A stretch of 64,000 nt of DNA from Streptomyces tubercidicus (GTDB lineage: Bacteria > Actinomycetota > Actinomycetes > Streptomycetales > Streptomycetaceae): the NCBI RefSeq assembly GCF_027497495.1, contig NZ_CP114205.1, positions 7,564,001-7,628,000 on the forward strand, written 5' to 3'. The position numbers and the translations under genes are program-made. The notes under the pieces were generated by a model. It saw only the letters and a list, made by a program, of their open reading frames with translations, ran no database searches and was not told where the DNA came from. Shown in pieces: positions 24,036 to 31,547 of this stretch. Each line of letters starts with the position of its first letter. The stretch's first letter is position 1.

Positions 24036-24445
24036 TACTCCGCCCGCTGCGGCTGCCAGGTCGCCGTGATCGTCAGACTCGCATGGCCGTTGGCCCCGAC
24101 GATGCCGAGCTTGAGATCCTGGCCGACCTGCACCCCGAACTGCACCGACATCTCATGCGGCGGTCGTTCGGACGCGGTGACCGCATCATGGATCTCCTGG
24201 AGCAGGGGCCCGAGCGGACGCAGTGTCGTACGCATCGCCGCGACGGCTCCCGCTCCGGCCGCCACGCCGCCACGGGCCACGGGTACGGTCGGGCCCATAC
24301 CGTCGGGCAGATCGGCCTCTTGGGGCTGCGCCGGGGGTGCGGCCGCGGCCGTCGGGGCCAGCTCCAGGCGGACCGACGTCCCGTCGGCAAGGCTGAGTTC
24401 AGAGAGATGAGGCACTCCTCCATTGTGCCGATCAGCGGTGCGCAC
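24035..24445 (-). CDS. Trypsin-co-occurring domain 1 (CU044_2847 family) protein
   Basis: A small soluble protein, 136 residues from GTG 24445 or 126 from GTG 24415; the latter lies immediately after GGAGGA, so the start is unsettled. It shows the family pattern of a beta-strand ADGTSVRLEL near the N-terminus, a central helix TLRPLGPLLQEIHDAVTASE, and a C-terminal MSVQFGVQVG-x-DLKLGIVGANGHASLTITATW. This is the Trypco1 domain, found almost only next to trypsin-containing conflict proteins, where it is thought to act as accessory or inhibitor. It is the first gene of the eight-gene operon, overlapping the protease gene by one base. Confidence 0.85.
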   Translation of the reverse strand: MRTADRHNGGVPHLSELSLADGTSVRLELAPTAAAAPPAQPQEADLPDGMGPTVPVARGGVAAGAGAVAAMRTTLRPLGPLLQEIHDAVTASERPPHEMSVQFGVQVGQDLKLGIVGANGHASLTITATWQPQRAE

Positions 24446-24527
24446 GGCAGCGGAACGGACGGATCATCCGCGGTGGGCGGGTGGCCTGGTGGCTGCCTCC
24501 CGTTTCCTGCCTCCCGCCTCCGCCCGC

Positions 24528-25556
24528 TCAGTCGGGCGTCAGTACGGCGGCGCCGTGCACCCGGTCGGCAGCCAGGTCCGCGAGTGCCTCCGGGGCGCGG
24601 CTCAACGGGTAGGGGCTGACGGTGACCTGGATGCCGATCCTCGCCGCGGTCGCCAGGAACTCACGGCCGTCCTCCCGGGTATTGGAGGTCACGCTGCACA
24701 GATTCCGCTCGTAGAAGAGATGGCGCTGATAGCTGAGCGGCGGGATGTCGGTGAGGTGGATACCGGCCACGGCCAGGGTGCCGGAGCGGTCCAGTGCCTC
24801 CAGCGCCACCGGCACCAGGTCGCCCACCGGCGCGAAGAGAATCGCCGAGTCCAGCGGTTCGGGCGGCCGGCCGTAGGCGTCGCCGGCCGAGGACGCGCCC
24901 AGTTCCAGGGCGAGTTCACGGGCCGGTGCGGACCGGGTCAGCACATGGACGGTGGCCCCTTCGGCCAGTGCGACCTGCGCGGCCAGATGCGCCGAGGCGC
25001 CAAAACCGTAGATGCCGAGCCGGCCACCGGCCGGTAGCGCACTGCGGCGCAGCGCGCGATAGCCGATGATCCCGGCGCACAACAGCGGCGCCAGCAGCGT
25101 GGCGTCCTGGTTTTCCGGGAGCGGGTAGGCGTAGTCCGCGGGGACGACGGCGGCTTCGGCGAAGCCGCCATCAGTGTCCCAGCCGGTGTACACCGAGGCC
25201 GGGCAGAGGTTCTCGTGGCCCGCGCGGCAGTAGCGGCAGATGCCGCAGGTGCCGCGCAGCCAGGCCCCGCCGGCCCGGTCCCCGACCCGGAACCGGGTGA
25301 CTGCCGCACCGGTGGCGGTCACCCGGCCGACGATTTCGTGGCCCGGCACGGTCGACGGGCGGTGCGGGGGCAGATCCCCCTCCGCCAGATGCAGATCCGT
25401 ACGGCAGACACCGCACGCTTCCACCCTGAGCAACAGCTCATCCGGGCCGGGCTCGGGAACGGGGCGACGGACCGACGCCAGCGGGCCGGAGCCAATCGGA
25501 CCGGGATGCCGGACGGCCCACGCGGCCAGAGTGCCGGGGCCTGAATCGGAGCCCAT
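24528..25556 (-). CDS. Zinc-dependent alcohol dehydrogenase (AdhP-like MDR)
   Basis: A 342-residue medium-chain dehydrogenase. The catalytic zinc ligands are in ACGVCRTDLHLAEGD and VPGHEIVG, the structural zinc lobe is CGICRYCRAGHENLC, and the dinucleotide-binding turn is IYGFGASAHLAAQVA. YTGWDTDGGFAE is typical of the AdhP subgroup that oxidises short-chain alcohols or reduces aldehydes with NAD(P)H. It is transcribed toward the VMAP-type operon, 82 bases before it, but no overlap ties it to that operon. An adh of this type also accompanies DevR-controlled genes in other streptomycetes, so membership of the dormancy network is possible. Confidence 0.9.
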   Translation of the reverse strand: MGSDSGPGTLAAWAVRHPGPIGSGPLASVRRPVPEPGPDELLLRVEACGVCRTDLHLAEGDLPPHRPSTVPGHEIVGRVTATGAAVTRFRVGDRAGGAWLRGTCGICRYCRAGHENLCPASVYTGWDTDGGFAEAAVVPADYAYPLPENQDATLLAPLLCAGIIGYRALRRSALPAGGRLGIYGFGASAHLAAQVALAEGATVHVLTRSAPARELALELGASSAGDAYGRPPEPLDSAILFAPVGDLVPVALEALDRSGTLAVAGIHLTDIPPLSYQRHLFYERNLCSVTSNTREDGREFLATAARIGIQVTVSPYPLSRAPEALADLAADRVHGAAVLTPD

Positions 25557-25682
25557 GACTCCAGGATGGCGCCCACGGGGGAGCCGGACAAACGGTGCGC
25601 CGCAGGGGCCCGCCGCCGCTCGAACGCGGGTTGCCGCGCGGCTCCACCCGGGACGGCCGGCCGCCGGGCCCCGGCACCCGGC

Positions 25683-25979
25683 TCAGCCGAGAAGCGCGGT
25701 CAGCTTCTCCCTCAGCCAGGCGAACAGACGCCTCTTGGCGGCGGGAGCGCCGGGAGCGCCGGGAGCGGCGGCGGTGGGGGCGTCGGGAGTGGCGGGAGCA
25801 GGGGGAGTAGCGGGCGAGGTGGCGGCGACGGCGTCCGGCGGTTCGACCGGCGGGGGTGCCGGGCTGCTCGGGCGCTGCGCCGGGGGCTGGGTCATGGGGG
25901 CTTTCGTGGGCTTCGTCCGGGTGCGTGCGGCCTCGGCGCGGACGAGCGCGCCAAGAGCGGCAAAGACGTCGATGGGCAT
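25683..25979 (-). CDS. Small Pro/Ala-rich protein, function unknown
   Basis: A 98-residue protein with ATG 25979 seven bases after AGGAG, a convincing start. The N-terminus MPIDVFAALGALVRAEAARTR could form an amphipathic helix. The middle is a low-complexity Pro/Ala/Thr linker, and the C-terminus KRRLFAWLREKLTALLG is a basic amphipathic helix of the kind that binds membranes. I do not recognise a family. It is likely co-transcribed with the next small gene upstream (103-base gap), with which it shares a near-identical leader before the start codon. Confidence 0.6.
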   Translation of the reverse strand: MPIDVFAALGALVRAEAARTRTKPTKAPMTQPPAQRPSSPAPPPVEPPDAVAATSPATPPAPATPDAPTAAAPGAPGAPAAKRRLFAWLREKLTALLG

Positions 25980-26082
25980 GCCGAATCTCCTGCGGTGGTG
26001 GTCCCGAGAGCTGATGACGGCAGGCCGCAGTCGCCCCGTGGCCCCGATGCGGGGAGGGGTGGACGCATGCGGCCGGGCCGGC

Positions 26083-26523
26083 TCAGCAGCGCAGGATGGC
26101 CACGCGCTTCGGTGATGCGGGGACGGCGGCGGTGACGACGGCCGTGGCGGCGGCGTTCTCCGCCGCGCCGATGGCCTGCTCCAGGAGGGAGTCGCCGAGG
26201 GCCTTGCCGCCGGCGCCCGTCGGGATCTGATGGCGGAGATGGCAGGCCGATGCATCGCACTTACGCCGGACGCCGCTGCCCGGATGCTTTCCGCCGCCCT
26301 CGGTGGACGCCAGCACAGGGCCCGCCGGATTACAGGGCCGTTCGGCCGGGACGGACACGGCGGGAGCGCCGCCGCGGGGAGGGCAGCCGCCGGCCTCGGG
26401 CATCAGCTCTTCGCAGCAGCCGGAGCTGAGCGAGGCGTGCAGCAGGGCCAGTAACACGAGCAACATCAGCACGCGCCAGCCGCCAGATGCCGCGGTGCGG
26501 CCGGTGCTGACGGTGTTGCGCAT
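26083..26523 (-). CDS. Small exported or membrane-anchored Cys-containing protein, unknown
   Basis: A 146-residue protein from ATG 26523, preceded by GGGAG with six bases between. Residues 15-33 (GGWRVLMLLVLLALLHASLS) form a signal or anchor helix, followed by GCCEE, which could be a lipobox-like cleavage site, although the leucines before the Cys are not ideal. The outer part has further cysteines, CPPRG, RPCNP, RRKCDASACHLR and a C-terminal Cys, so disulphides are possible. The C-terminal Ala-rich stretch may be helical. No family is recognised. Confidence 0.55.
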   Translation of the reverse strand: MRNTVSTGRTAASGGWRVLMLLVLLALLHASLSSGCCEELMPEAGGCPPRGGAPAVSVPAERPCNPAGPVLASTEGGGKHPGSGVRRKCDASACHLRHQIPTGAGGKALGDSLLEQAIGAAENAAATAVVTAAVPASPKRVAILRC

Positions 26524-26694
26524 GCGAATCTCCCAACCCTCTTCCAGGAGGGGATCCCCTGGAAGGGGTCAGGGCACGCCAGATACACCGCAAGAGGCGA
26601 CAAAACCACTCGATCCGGCTATCTGCTCGCACGCGCGCACCGCCCTTCGCGCGCGTGGCCGCCAAGGCGTGGTGAGTCACCGACCGATGCTGCC

Positions 26695-26748
26695 CGTCAG
26701 CGCCGTCAGCGCCGTCAGCGCCGTCAGCGCCGTCAGCGCCGTCAGCGT
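26695..26748. repeat. 9-bp tandem repeat, six units
   Basis: The unit CGTCAGCGC is repeated in perfect register from 26695 to 26739, with a sixth near-perfect copy (26740-26748) and a further degenerate one running to about 26757. It lies in the 227-bp noncoding stretch between the small exported-protein gene and the stop codon of the helical-repeat protein, ending two bases before that stop. Such short tandem arrays are slippage-prone. Apart from it, 26524-26750 shows no recognisable element. Confidence 0.9.
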
Positions 26749-26750
26749 GG

Positions 26751-27731
26751 TTAGCGCCGTCCGCCCGTCGCACCGCCGTCGGCGTCGCCGCTCGCATAGC
26801 GGCCGTGGAAGTGCGAGTACCGTTCCAGCGCCTCGCCGTCCATGCTCCATGGCCAGGGGGTCACCACCCCGCCGGTGGCGCGCAGCGCGGTGCCGGCCTC
26901 GGTCGTCCGGCCGGCCTTGATCAGGGCGTAGGCCAGCAGGTTGAGATCGGCCAGGGCCGCCGCGTGGGTCAGGAACCCCTGGCCCGGCCAGTAATGCGCC
27001 GCATGGTCAAGGGCCTTGGCGGCGTCGGGGCGCCGCCAGATCTCTCCGGCGCCGAGCGCCATCAGACCGCCGCCGGCGACCGCCCGCTGGTGGCTGCCGA
27101 TGAGCGCGGTGAGTTCCAGACCGGCGGCGGGGGCGTCGGGCGGCATGGCGGCGCGGACGCCGTCGAGCAGATCCAGGACCAGCGCGCTGGAGCCGCATTC
27201 GTCCGGCGACAGATACCCCAGAGCCTGCAGATGTGCCTCGCGGTTCCATGGATCGCGGGCCTTGATCTCGCGCCAGATCGCCGACAACTCCGTGGAGGGG
27301 CGCTGCTGCAGGCGGAGCGCGGCCAGGTACAGGGTCCAGGGGGTGGGGTCGGCGGGGAGCAGTTCGGCCGCGAGCCGGCAGGTCTCAAGGGTGTCGTTCA
27401 GATCGACGCCGGATCCCTGTTGCCGGGCCTGCAACAACTCCGACCAGGCGTGAAGCAGCAAGGCGTTCTGATTCTGCGGGTTGTGCTGCCGCCAGATGCC
27501 GGGCAGGGACCGTCCCGCGGAACGGGCCAGCACCGCCACCCGGTGGGCCTTGCGGTCCCAGTCCTGCCCGGCCTCGTTGATCACCTCCGCCATCGAGGCC
27601 ATCACGGCGGTATCGAGCGAACCACGAGACCAGCACGTCTCGACGCGGCGCCGAACCTGTCCCAGTGTGTGGTCGTCGAGCTCGGGGACCAGACGGGGAC
27701 GGCTGCCTTTGCGGCGTCTGAAGACGGGCAT
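26751..27731 (-). CDS. Uncharacterised alpha-helical (TPR-like) protein
   Basis: A 326-residue soluble protein. ATG 27731 (MPVFRRRKGSRPRLVPELDD) was chosen over an upstream in-frame ATG because the extension is Pro/Arg-rich and GGAAGG lies about ten bases before it. The body is a string of paired helices such as LHAWSELLQARQQ, CRLAAELLPADPTPWTLYLA and REAHLQALGYLSP, with the A/P spacing of tetratricopeptide-like repeats, ending with ALIKAGRTTEAGTALRATGG. This suggests a protein-interaction scaffold. No catalytic motif is seen. The gene is downstream of an amino-acid permease but separated from it by a strong terminator hairpin. Confidence 0.6.
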   Translation of the reverse strand: MPVFRRRKGSRPRLVPELDDHTLGQVRRRVETCWSRGSLDTAVMASMAEVINEAGQDWDRKAHRVAVLARSAGRSLPGIWRQHNPQNQNALLLHAWSELLQARQQGSGVDLNDTLETCRLAAELLPADPTPWTLYLAALRLQQRPSTELSAIWREIKARDPWNREAHLQALGYLSPDECGSSALVLDLLDGVRAAMPPDAPAAGLELTALIGSHQRAVAGGGLMALGAGEIWRRPDAAKALDHAAHYWPGQGFLTHAAALADLNLLAYALIKAGRTTEAGTALRATGGVVTPWPWSMDGEALERYSHFHGRYASGDADGGATGGRR

Positions 27732-27812
27732 CTGATCGGGGGGCCTTCCGTTGGTGGGTCGCATGCGGAGCGGGGCAGGGGCGCCGTGGGGAGGGCACCC
27801 CCAGGCGAGACT

Positions 27813-27848
27813 ACGGGCAGGGGTATGCATAGGCATACCCCTGCCCGT
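27813..27848 (-). terminator. Perfect 16-bp inverted repeat after the APC permease
   Basis: A perfect 16-bp inverted repeat (27813-27828 and 27833-27848) with a 4-base loop lies 15 bases after the permease stop codon. Each arm contains GGGCAGGGGTATGC or its complement. It would form a very stable RNA hairpin and end the permease transcript before the next minus-strand gene. Confidence 0.85.
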
Positions 27849-27863
27849 ATGGCAGGACGTCGG

Positions 27864-29336
27864 TCAGTGAGCGGTGAGGCTCTCCTTCTCGACGGTGTTG
27901 CGGCCGAGCCGGTCGCGGACCAGGGAGACCGCGACCACCACGATGGCGAGCAGCACCGACAGCAGGACCTGGATCCGGCCGCCGCCCTCGCTGTCGTCGG
28001 TGAGCATGTAGACCAGCACGAACGAGATCATCGCGATCGTCGCCCAGGTCAGATACGGGAAGAGCCACATCCGGACGACCAGCTTGTCCGGGTTCTCGCG
28101 GAGGATGATCCCGCGCATCCGCAGCTGGGAGAAGCAGATGACCAGCCAGACGAAGAGCGCGACCGCGCCGGAGGAGTTCAGCAGGAACTGGAAGACCGTG
28201 TCCGGCCACAGGTAGTTGAAGCCGACCGCGATGAAGCCGAAGAGGACGGAGGCCAGGATCGCGGCCTGCGGGACGCCACGGGAGTTCGTCCGGGCGAAGG
28301 CCCTCGGGGCGTCGCCGCGCTGGCCGAGCGAGAAGGCCATCCGGGAGGCGGTGTAGAGGCCGGAGTTGAGGCAGGAGAGCACCGCGGTCAGCACGATGAC
28401 GTTCATGATCTGGCCGGCGTGCGGGATGCCTATGGAGTCCAGGGCCGCGACGTACGAGCCCTTCTTGGCGATCGACGGGTCGTTCCACGGCAGCAGGGAG
28501 ACGACCACGAGGATCGAGCCGAGGTAGAAGATCCCGACTCGCCAGATGACGCTCTTGGTGGCCTTGGTGACCGCGCGCTGCGGGTCCTCGGACTCACCGG
28601 CCGCGAGGGTGACGATCTCGCTGCCCATGAAGGAGAAGACGACCATCAGCACGCCGGTGAGGATCGCGCTGGGCCCGTTCGGCAGGAAGCCGCCATGGGA
28701 GGTGAGGTTGGCGAAGCCGGTGGCCGCGTTGTCGGAGCCGGGCAGCACACCGAAGATCGCCAGACCGCCGAGGGCGATGAAGGCGGCGATGGCGACGACC
28801 TTGATGCCCGCGAACCAGAACTCGAACTCACCGAACGAGGCGACCGAGGCCAGGTTGGTGGCGGTGAGGACGACCATCACGATCAGCGCCCAGGCCCACT
28901 GCGGGACGGCCGGGACCCAGCTGGTGAGGATGGCGGCGCCGGCGGTCGCCTCCACGGCGAGCACCACGACCCAGAAGAACCAGTACAGCCAGCCGATCGA
29001 GAAACCGGCCCAGCGTCCGAGCGCCCGGTCCGCGTAGGCGGAGAACGAGCCGGAGGTCGGGTTGGCGGCCGCCATCTCCCCGAGCATCCGCATCACGAAC
29101 ACGACCAGCGCGCCGACCAGGGCGTACGACAGCAGGATGCCGGGGCCCGCCGCGGTGATGCCGGAGGCGGATCCCACGAAGAGGCCGGCGCCGATGACCC
29201 CACCCACGGCGATCATGGACAGATGGCGGTTCTTGAGGCCCGACTGCAGACCCGACTGCTGCGGAGACTGCCCGTGCCCCGGCGGAGCGGGCGGGGCGGC
29301 CACGGGGCTGGGGGGAGGTGTAGTCATCTTCGACAT
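27864..29336 (-). CDS. APC-superfamily amino-acid permease (GabP/AnsP-like)
   Basis: A 490-residue integral membrane protein with about 12 helices. The first helix carries the APC signature IAVGGVIGAGLFVGSASG, followed by LGEMAAANPTSGSFSAYADRALG, and helix 6 has MGSEIVTLAAGESEDP. This is the amino-acid transporter (AAT) subfamily, which takes up GABA, asparagine, proline or aromatic amino acids by proton symport; the exact substrate cannot be read from sequence. ATG 29336 (MSKMTTPPP) was chosen, with ATG 29327 as an alternative; neither has a strong ribosome site. A cytoplasmic Pro-rich N-terminus of about 30 residues precedes helix 1. A strong hairpin ends the transcript. Confidence 0.88.
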   Translation of the reverse strand: MSKMTTPPPSPVAAPPAPPGHGQSPQQSGLQSGLKNRHLSMIAVGGVIGAGLFVGSASGITAAGPGILLSYALVGALVVFVMRMLGEMAAANPTSGSFSAYADRALGRWAGFSIGWLYWFFWVVVLAVEATAGAAILTSWVPAVPQWAWALIVMVVLTATNLASVASFGEFEFWFAGIKVVAIAAFIALGGLAIFGVLPGSDNAATGFANLTSHGGFLPNGPSAILTGVLMVVFSFMGSEIVTLAAGESEDPQRAVTKATKSVIWRVGIFYLGSILVVVSLLPWNDPSIAKKGSYVAALDSIGIPHAGQIMNVIVLTAVLSCLNSGLYTASRMAFSLGQRGDAPRAFARTNSRGVPQAAILASVLFGFIAVGFNYLWPDTVFQFLLNSSGAVALFVWLVICFSQLRMRGIILRENPDKLVVRMWLFPYLTWATIAMISFVLVYMLTDDSEGGGRIQVLLSVLLAIVVVAVSLVRDRLGRNTVEKESLTAH

Positions 29337-29892
29337 CCATTGAGGGTTGGAGGGGTCATGCATGTGGTGACTGCTGGGATCGCCTCGGTAGCCGGACGCA
29401 CGACAGGGCCGGGTGCAGGTGGTGGCGATCATGGCCCTGACGAAGTGCGAAGACGCAGCGAGTGGGCCGTGGCCTTCCGATGCCTGCGCGGGTGGGGGAG
29501 CGCTCCTTTGCGCCACCGCGCTACTGCCCGTCCTCCTCGTGAGAGGTGAGGCGCATCACGTCCGGATTGGGATTTGCGTAAGCGTATGTGGCGGTGCGCG
29601 GCGGCGTATTTGTGAGAGTGGACAAATTCGGCCCGGATGGCTGTCCGTTCGGCTAATGCGCAGGGCCGGAACGGAGGGTCTGCTTCCGGGGCGCGCGGCG
29701 CTCGGGTGCGCGCCGGTACTCGCCGCGTCCGTCCCGGCGGACAGCGGCGCGGACGCTGGTGCGGACGGACAACGCCGTCACCGAAGCCTTGGCCGACCCA
29801 ACAGCCGCCCCGGACCGCCCGCGCCCTAGCGTGAGTTCGGCCCTGGGGCCTGGCGACAGGCCCCGCCGCCGGCCGACGAGCAAGGGGACTCC
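29337..29892. other. 556-bp intergenic region between divergent genes
   Basis: This noncoding stretch separates the permease (minus) from the TrkA-N membrane protein (plus). It must hold both promoters. Apart from the palindrome at 29845-29864, I see no gene, tRNA or recognised riboswitch. The part around 29570-29650 is locally less GC-rich than its surroundings (GGATTTGCGTAAGCG, GTATTTGTGAGAGTGGAC), which would suit a promoter. Confidence 0.5.
29845..29864. promoter_or_regulatory. 20-bp palindrome upstream of the TrkA-N gene
   Basis: GGGGCCT-ggcgac-AGGCCCC is a perfect 7-bp inverted repeat with a 6-base spacer ending 28 bases before the ATG at 29893. It could be an operator near the transcription start or a 5' UTR hairpin close to the ribosome site. 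Confidence 0.4.
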
Positions 29893-31476
29893 ATGGCCAC
29901 CCTTCCCTCCGCCCGACAGACCCGGACCGTCGCGACGACCGCACCCTCGCCCACACCACCAGGGGTGGACGACCGCCGCGCGTCGGAGGGCGGAATGCCA
30001 TGTGAACGGAGCGGTGAACCTCCGGAGTTGCACGCGGCCGAGCCACTGGGTGAATCCGGAGAGAACGGTGTAAATCCGTCAGATCGGGACACTCGGATCG
30101 TGGTGATCGGCGCGACGACGCTCGCGCGCCGGGTCTGTGCCTCCTTGAAGGAGAGCGGAAACCCGGTCGACCACCTTGCCGCGCCGGACGACCAGGACCT
30201 CCGCCGGGCGCTCGCCGTACCCCCGTCCGGCATCGCGGTCCTGGTGGGCGACGATCTGTCCGCGCTGCGCTACGCCCTCGCCGTACGCCATGTCTGCGAC
30301 ACCGTCCGGATCGTGGTCACCGTCTTCGACCGCACCGTCGCGCAGCAGCTCCGCTTGCTGCTGCCCGACTGTGTGCCGGTTTCGCCCGCCGACCTCCTGG
30401 CGCCGACGCTGGCCGGTCTGTGCGTCGACCCCGACGCACTGGCCGTATGGGACGAGGGGCAGGGCGCGGTGGCGGTCCGCCCGCAGGAGGACCGGCTGGT
30501 GGCGGCGGCATGGCGGGCGAGCCCGGCGGCCCGGCGGCGGGCGGTGCTGGGACGGCTGCGGGGGCAGTTGCAGCCCCACGACGCGGACGCCCGCCTGCTG
30601 CTCATCGGGCTGCTGGGCATCGTGACCGTACTGGTCCTGGACTGGATCTGGCTGGTGGGCGCGTTCCACAAGCCGGTCAGCACCGCTTTCCTGGAGGCCG
30701 CCCGGGTCGTGGCGGGGGTGGGGCCGGCCGCGCCGCACGACGGCCATCCCGGGTACGAGGTGGTGTCCGGGGTGGCGATGCTGGTGACGGTGGGATTCAC
30801 CGCCCTGCTGACCGCGGGCATCGTGGACCGGATGTTCGGCCCGCGGCTGGTCGGGGTCCTCGGGCCGCGGGTGCTGCCGCGTGCCGGGCACGTCATCGTG
30901 GTGGGGCTGGGGCAGGTCGGCCTGCGGCTGTGCCAGACCCTGCGGCAGCTGGGGGTCCCGGTCGTCGGGGTCGAGCGCGAACCGGCCGCCCCGAACCTGC
31001 GTCTCGCGCGGTCGATGGGGATACCCGTGGTGCTGGCGCACGGCGAGGACCGCGAGGTCCTGGCGCGGCTCGGCCTCGGGCGGGCCGGCGCGCTCGCCGC
31101 CGTCGGCTCCCATGAGCTGGACAACATCGCCGTGGCGGTCGCCGCCCACGGTGTGGCACCGGACGTCCGGGTGGTGCTGCGGGCCGGTGAGGACGAGGCG
31201 ACCGCCGAGACCCGCGCGCTGCTTCCGCTCGGGCTGACCCGCGACATCGTCCGGACCAGCGCGGCCTTCGTGACCGCCCAGCTGACCGCCGAGCGGGCCG
31301 GTGCGGCGCCGCGCCGCGTGGTGGCCGGTGCCGACTGCGACTATGTCGAGCTGCCCGGACGCGGTCTCGTCGGATGGCCCGTCGCGGCCGGGGACGACTG
31401 CGGCCATGTGCCCGGCGGGGGCGAACGGGACGGGGGCCGGAGTGTGCTCGGGGCGCAACGCCCAGAAGCTGGGTGA
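29893..31476 (+). CDS. Membrane protein with two TrkA-N (RCK) domains, no pore filter
   Basis: A 527-residue protein. An unstructured N-terminus (1-65) leads to a first Rossmann TrkA-N domain (about 66-190, TRIVVIGATTLARRVC). Two transmembrane helices follow (about 235-256 LLLIGLLGIVTVLVLDWIWLV and 292-313 GVAMLVTVGFTALLTAGIVD), then a second TrkA-N domain (about 333-470, HVIVVGLGQVGLRLCQTL). The layout is that of a two-helix RCK potassium channel, but the segment between the helices lacks TVGYG or anything similar, so K+ conduction is doubtful. The ATG follows AAGGGG. It could be an NAD(H)-responsive regulator of another transporter. Confidence 0.8.
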   Translation: MATLPSARQTRTVATTAPSPTPPGVDDRRASEGGMPCERSGEPPELHAAEPLGESGENGVNPSDRDTRIVVIGATTLARRVCASLKESGNPVDHLAAPDDQDLRRALAVPPSGIAVLVGDDLSALRYALAVRHVCDTVRIVVTVFDRTVAQQLRLLLPDCVPVSPADLLAPTLAGLCVDPDALAVWDEGQGAVAVRPQEDRLVAAAWRASPAARRRAVLGRLRGQLQPHDADARLLLIGLLGIVTVLVLDWIWLVGAFHKPVSTAFLEAARVVAGVGPAAPHDGHPGYEVVSGVAMLVTVGFTALLTAGIVDRMFGPRLVGVLGPRVLPRAGHVIVVGLGQVGLRLCQTLRQLGVPVVGVEREPAAPNLRLARSMGIPVVLAHGEDREVLARLGLGRAGALAAVGSHELDNIAVAVAAHGVAPDVRVVLRAGEDEATAETRALLPLGLTRDIVRTSAAFVTAQLTAERAGAAPRRVVAGADCDYVELPGRGLVGWPVAAGDDCGHVPGGGERDGGRSVLGAQRPEAG

Positions 31477-31547
31477 GCGCGGGGCCCGTGAGGTGCCCGC
31501 CCGGGGCCGTCCGACGGGCCGCCGACCGTTCCTCGACCCCGCCCGCC

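Noticed and set aside
24528..25556. Alcohol dehydrogenase as first gene of the VMAP operon
   Set aside because: It is codirectional but separated by 82 bases, whereas all operon junctions are overlaps or gaps of at most 11 bases. Co-transcription is possible but not supported.
26695..26748. CRISPR-like array
   Set aside because: Units are 9 bp with no spacers; this is a simple tandem repeat.
26805..29549. 914-codon plus-strand frame rich in Asp/Glu/Gly/His
   Set aside because: It is antisense to a clear 12-helix permease and another gene, and its composition is artefactual.
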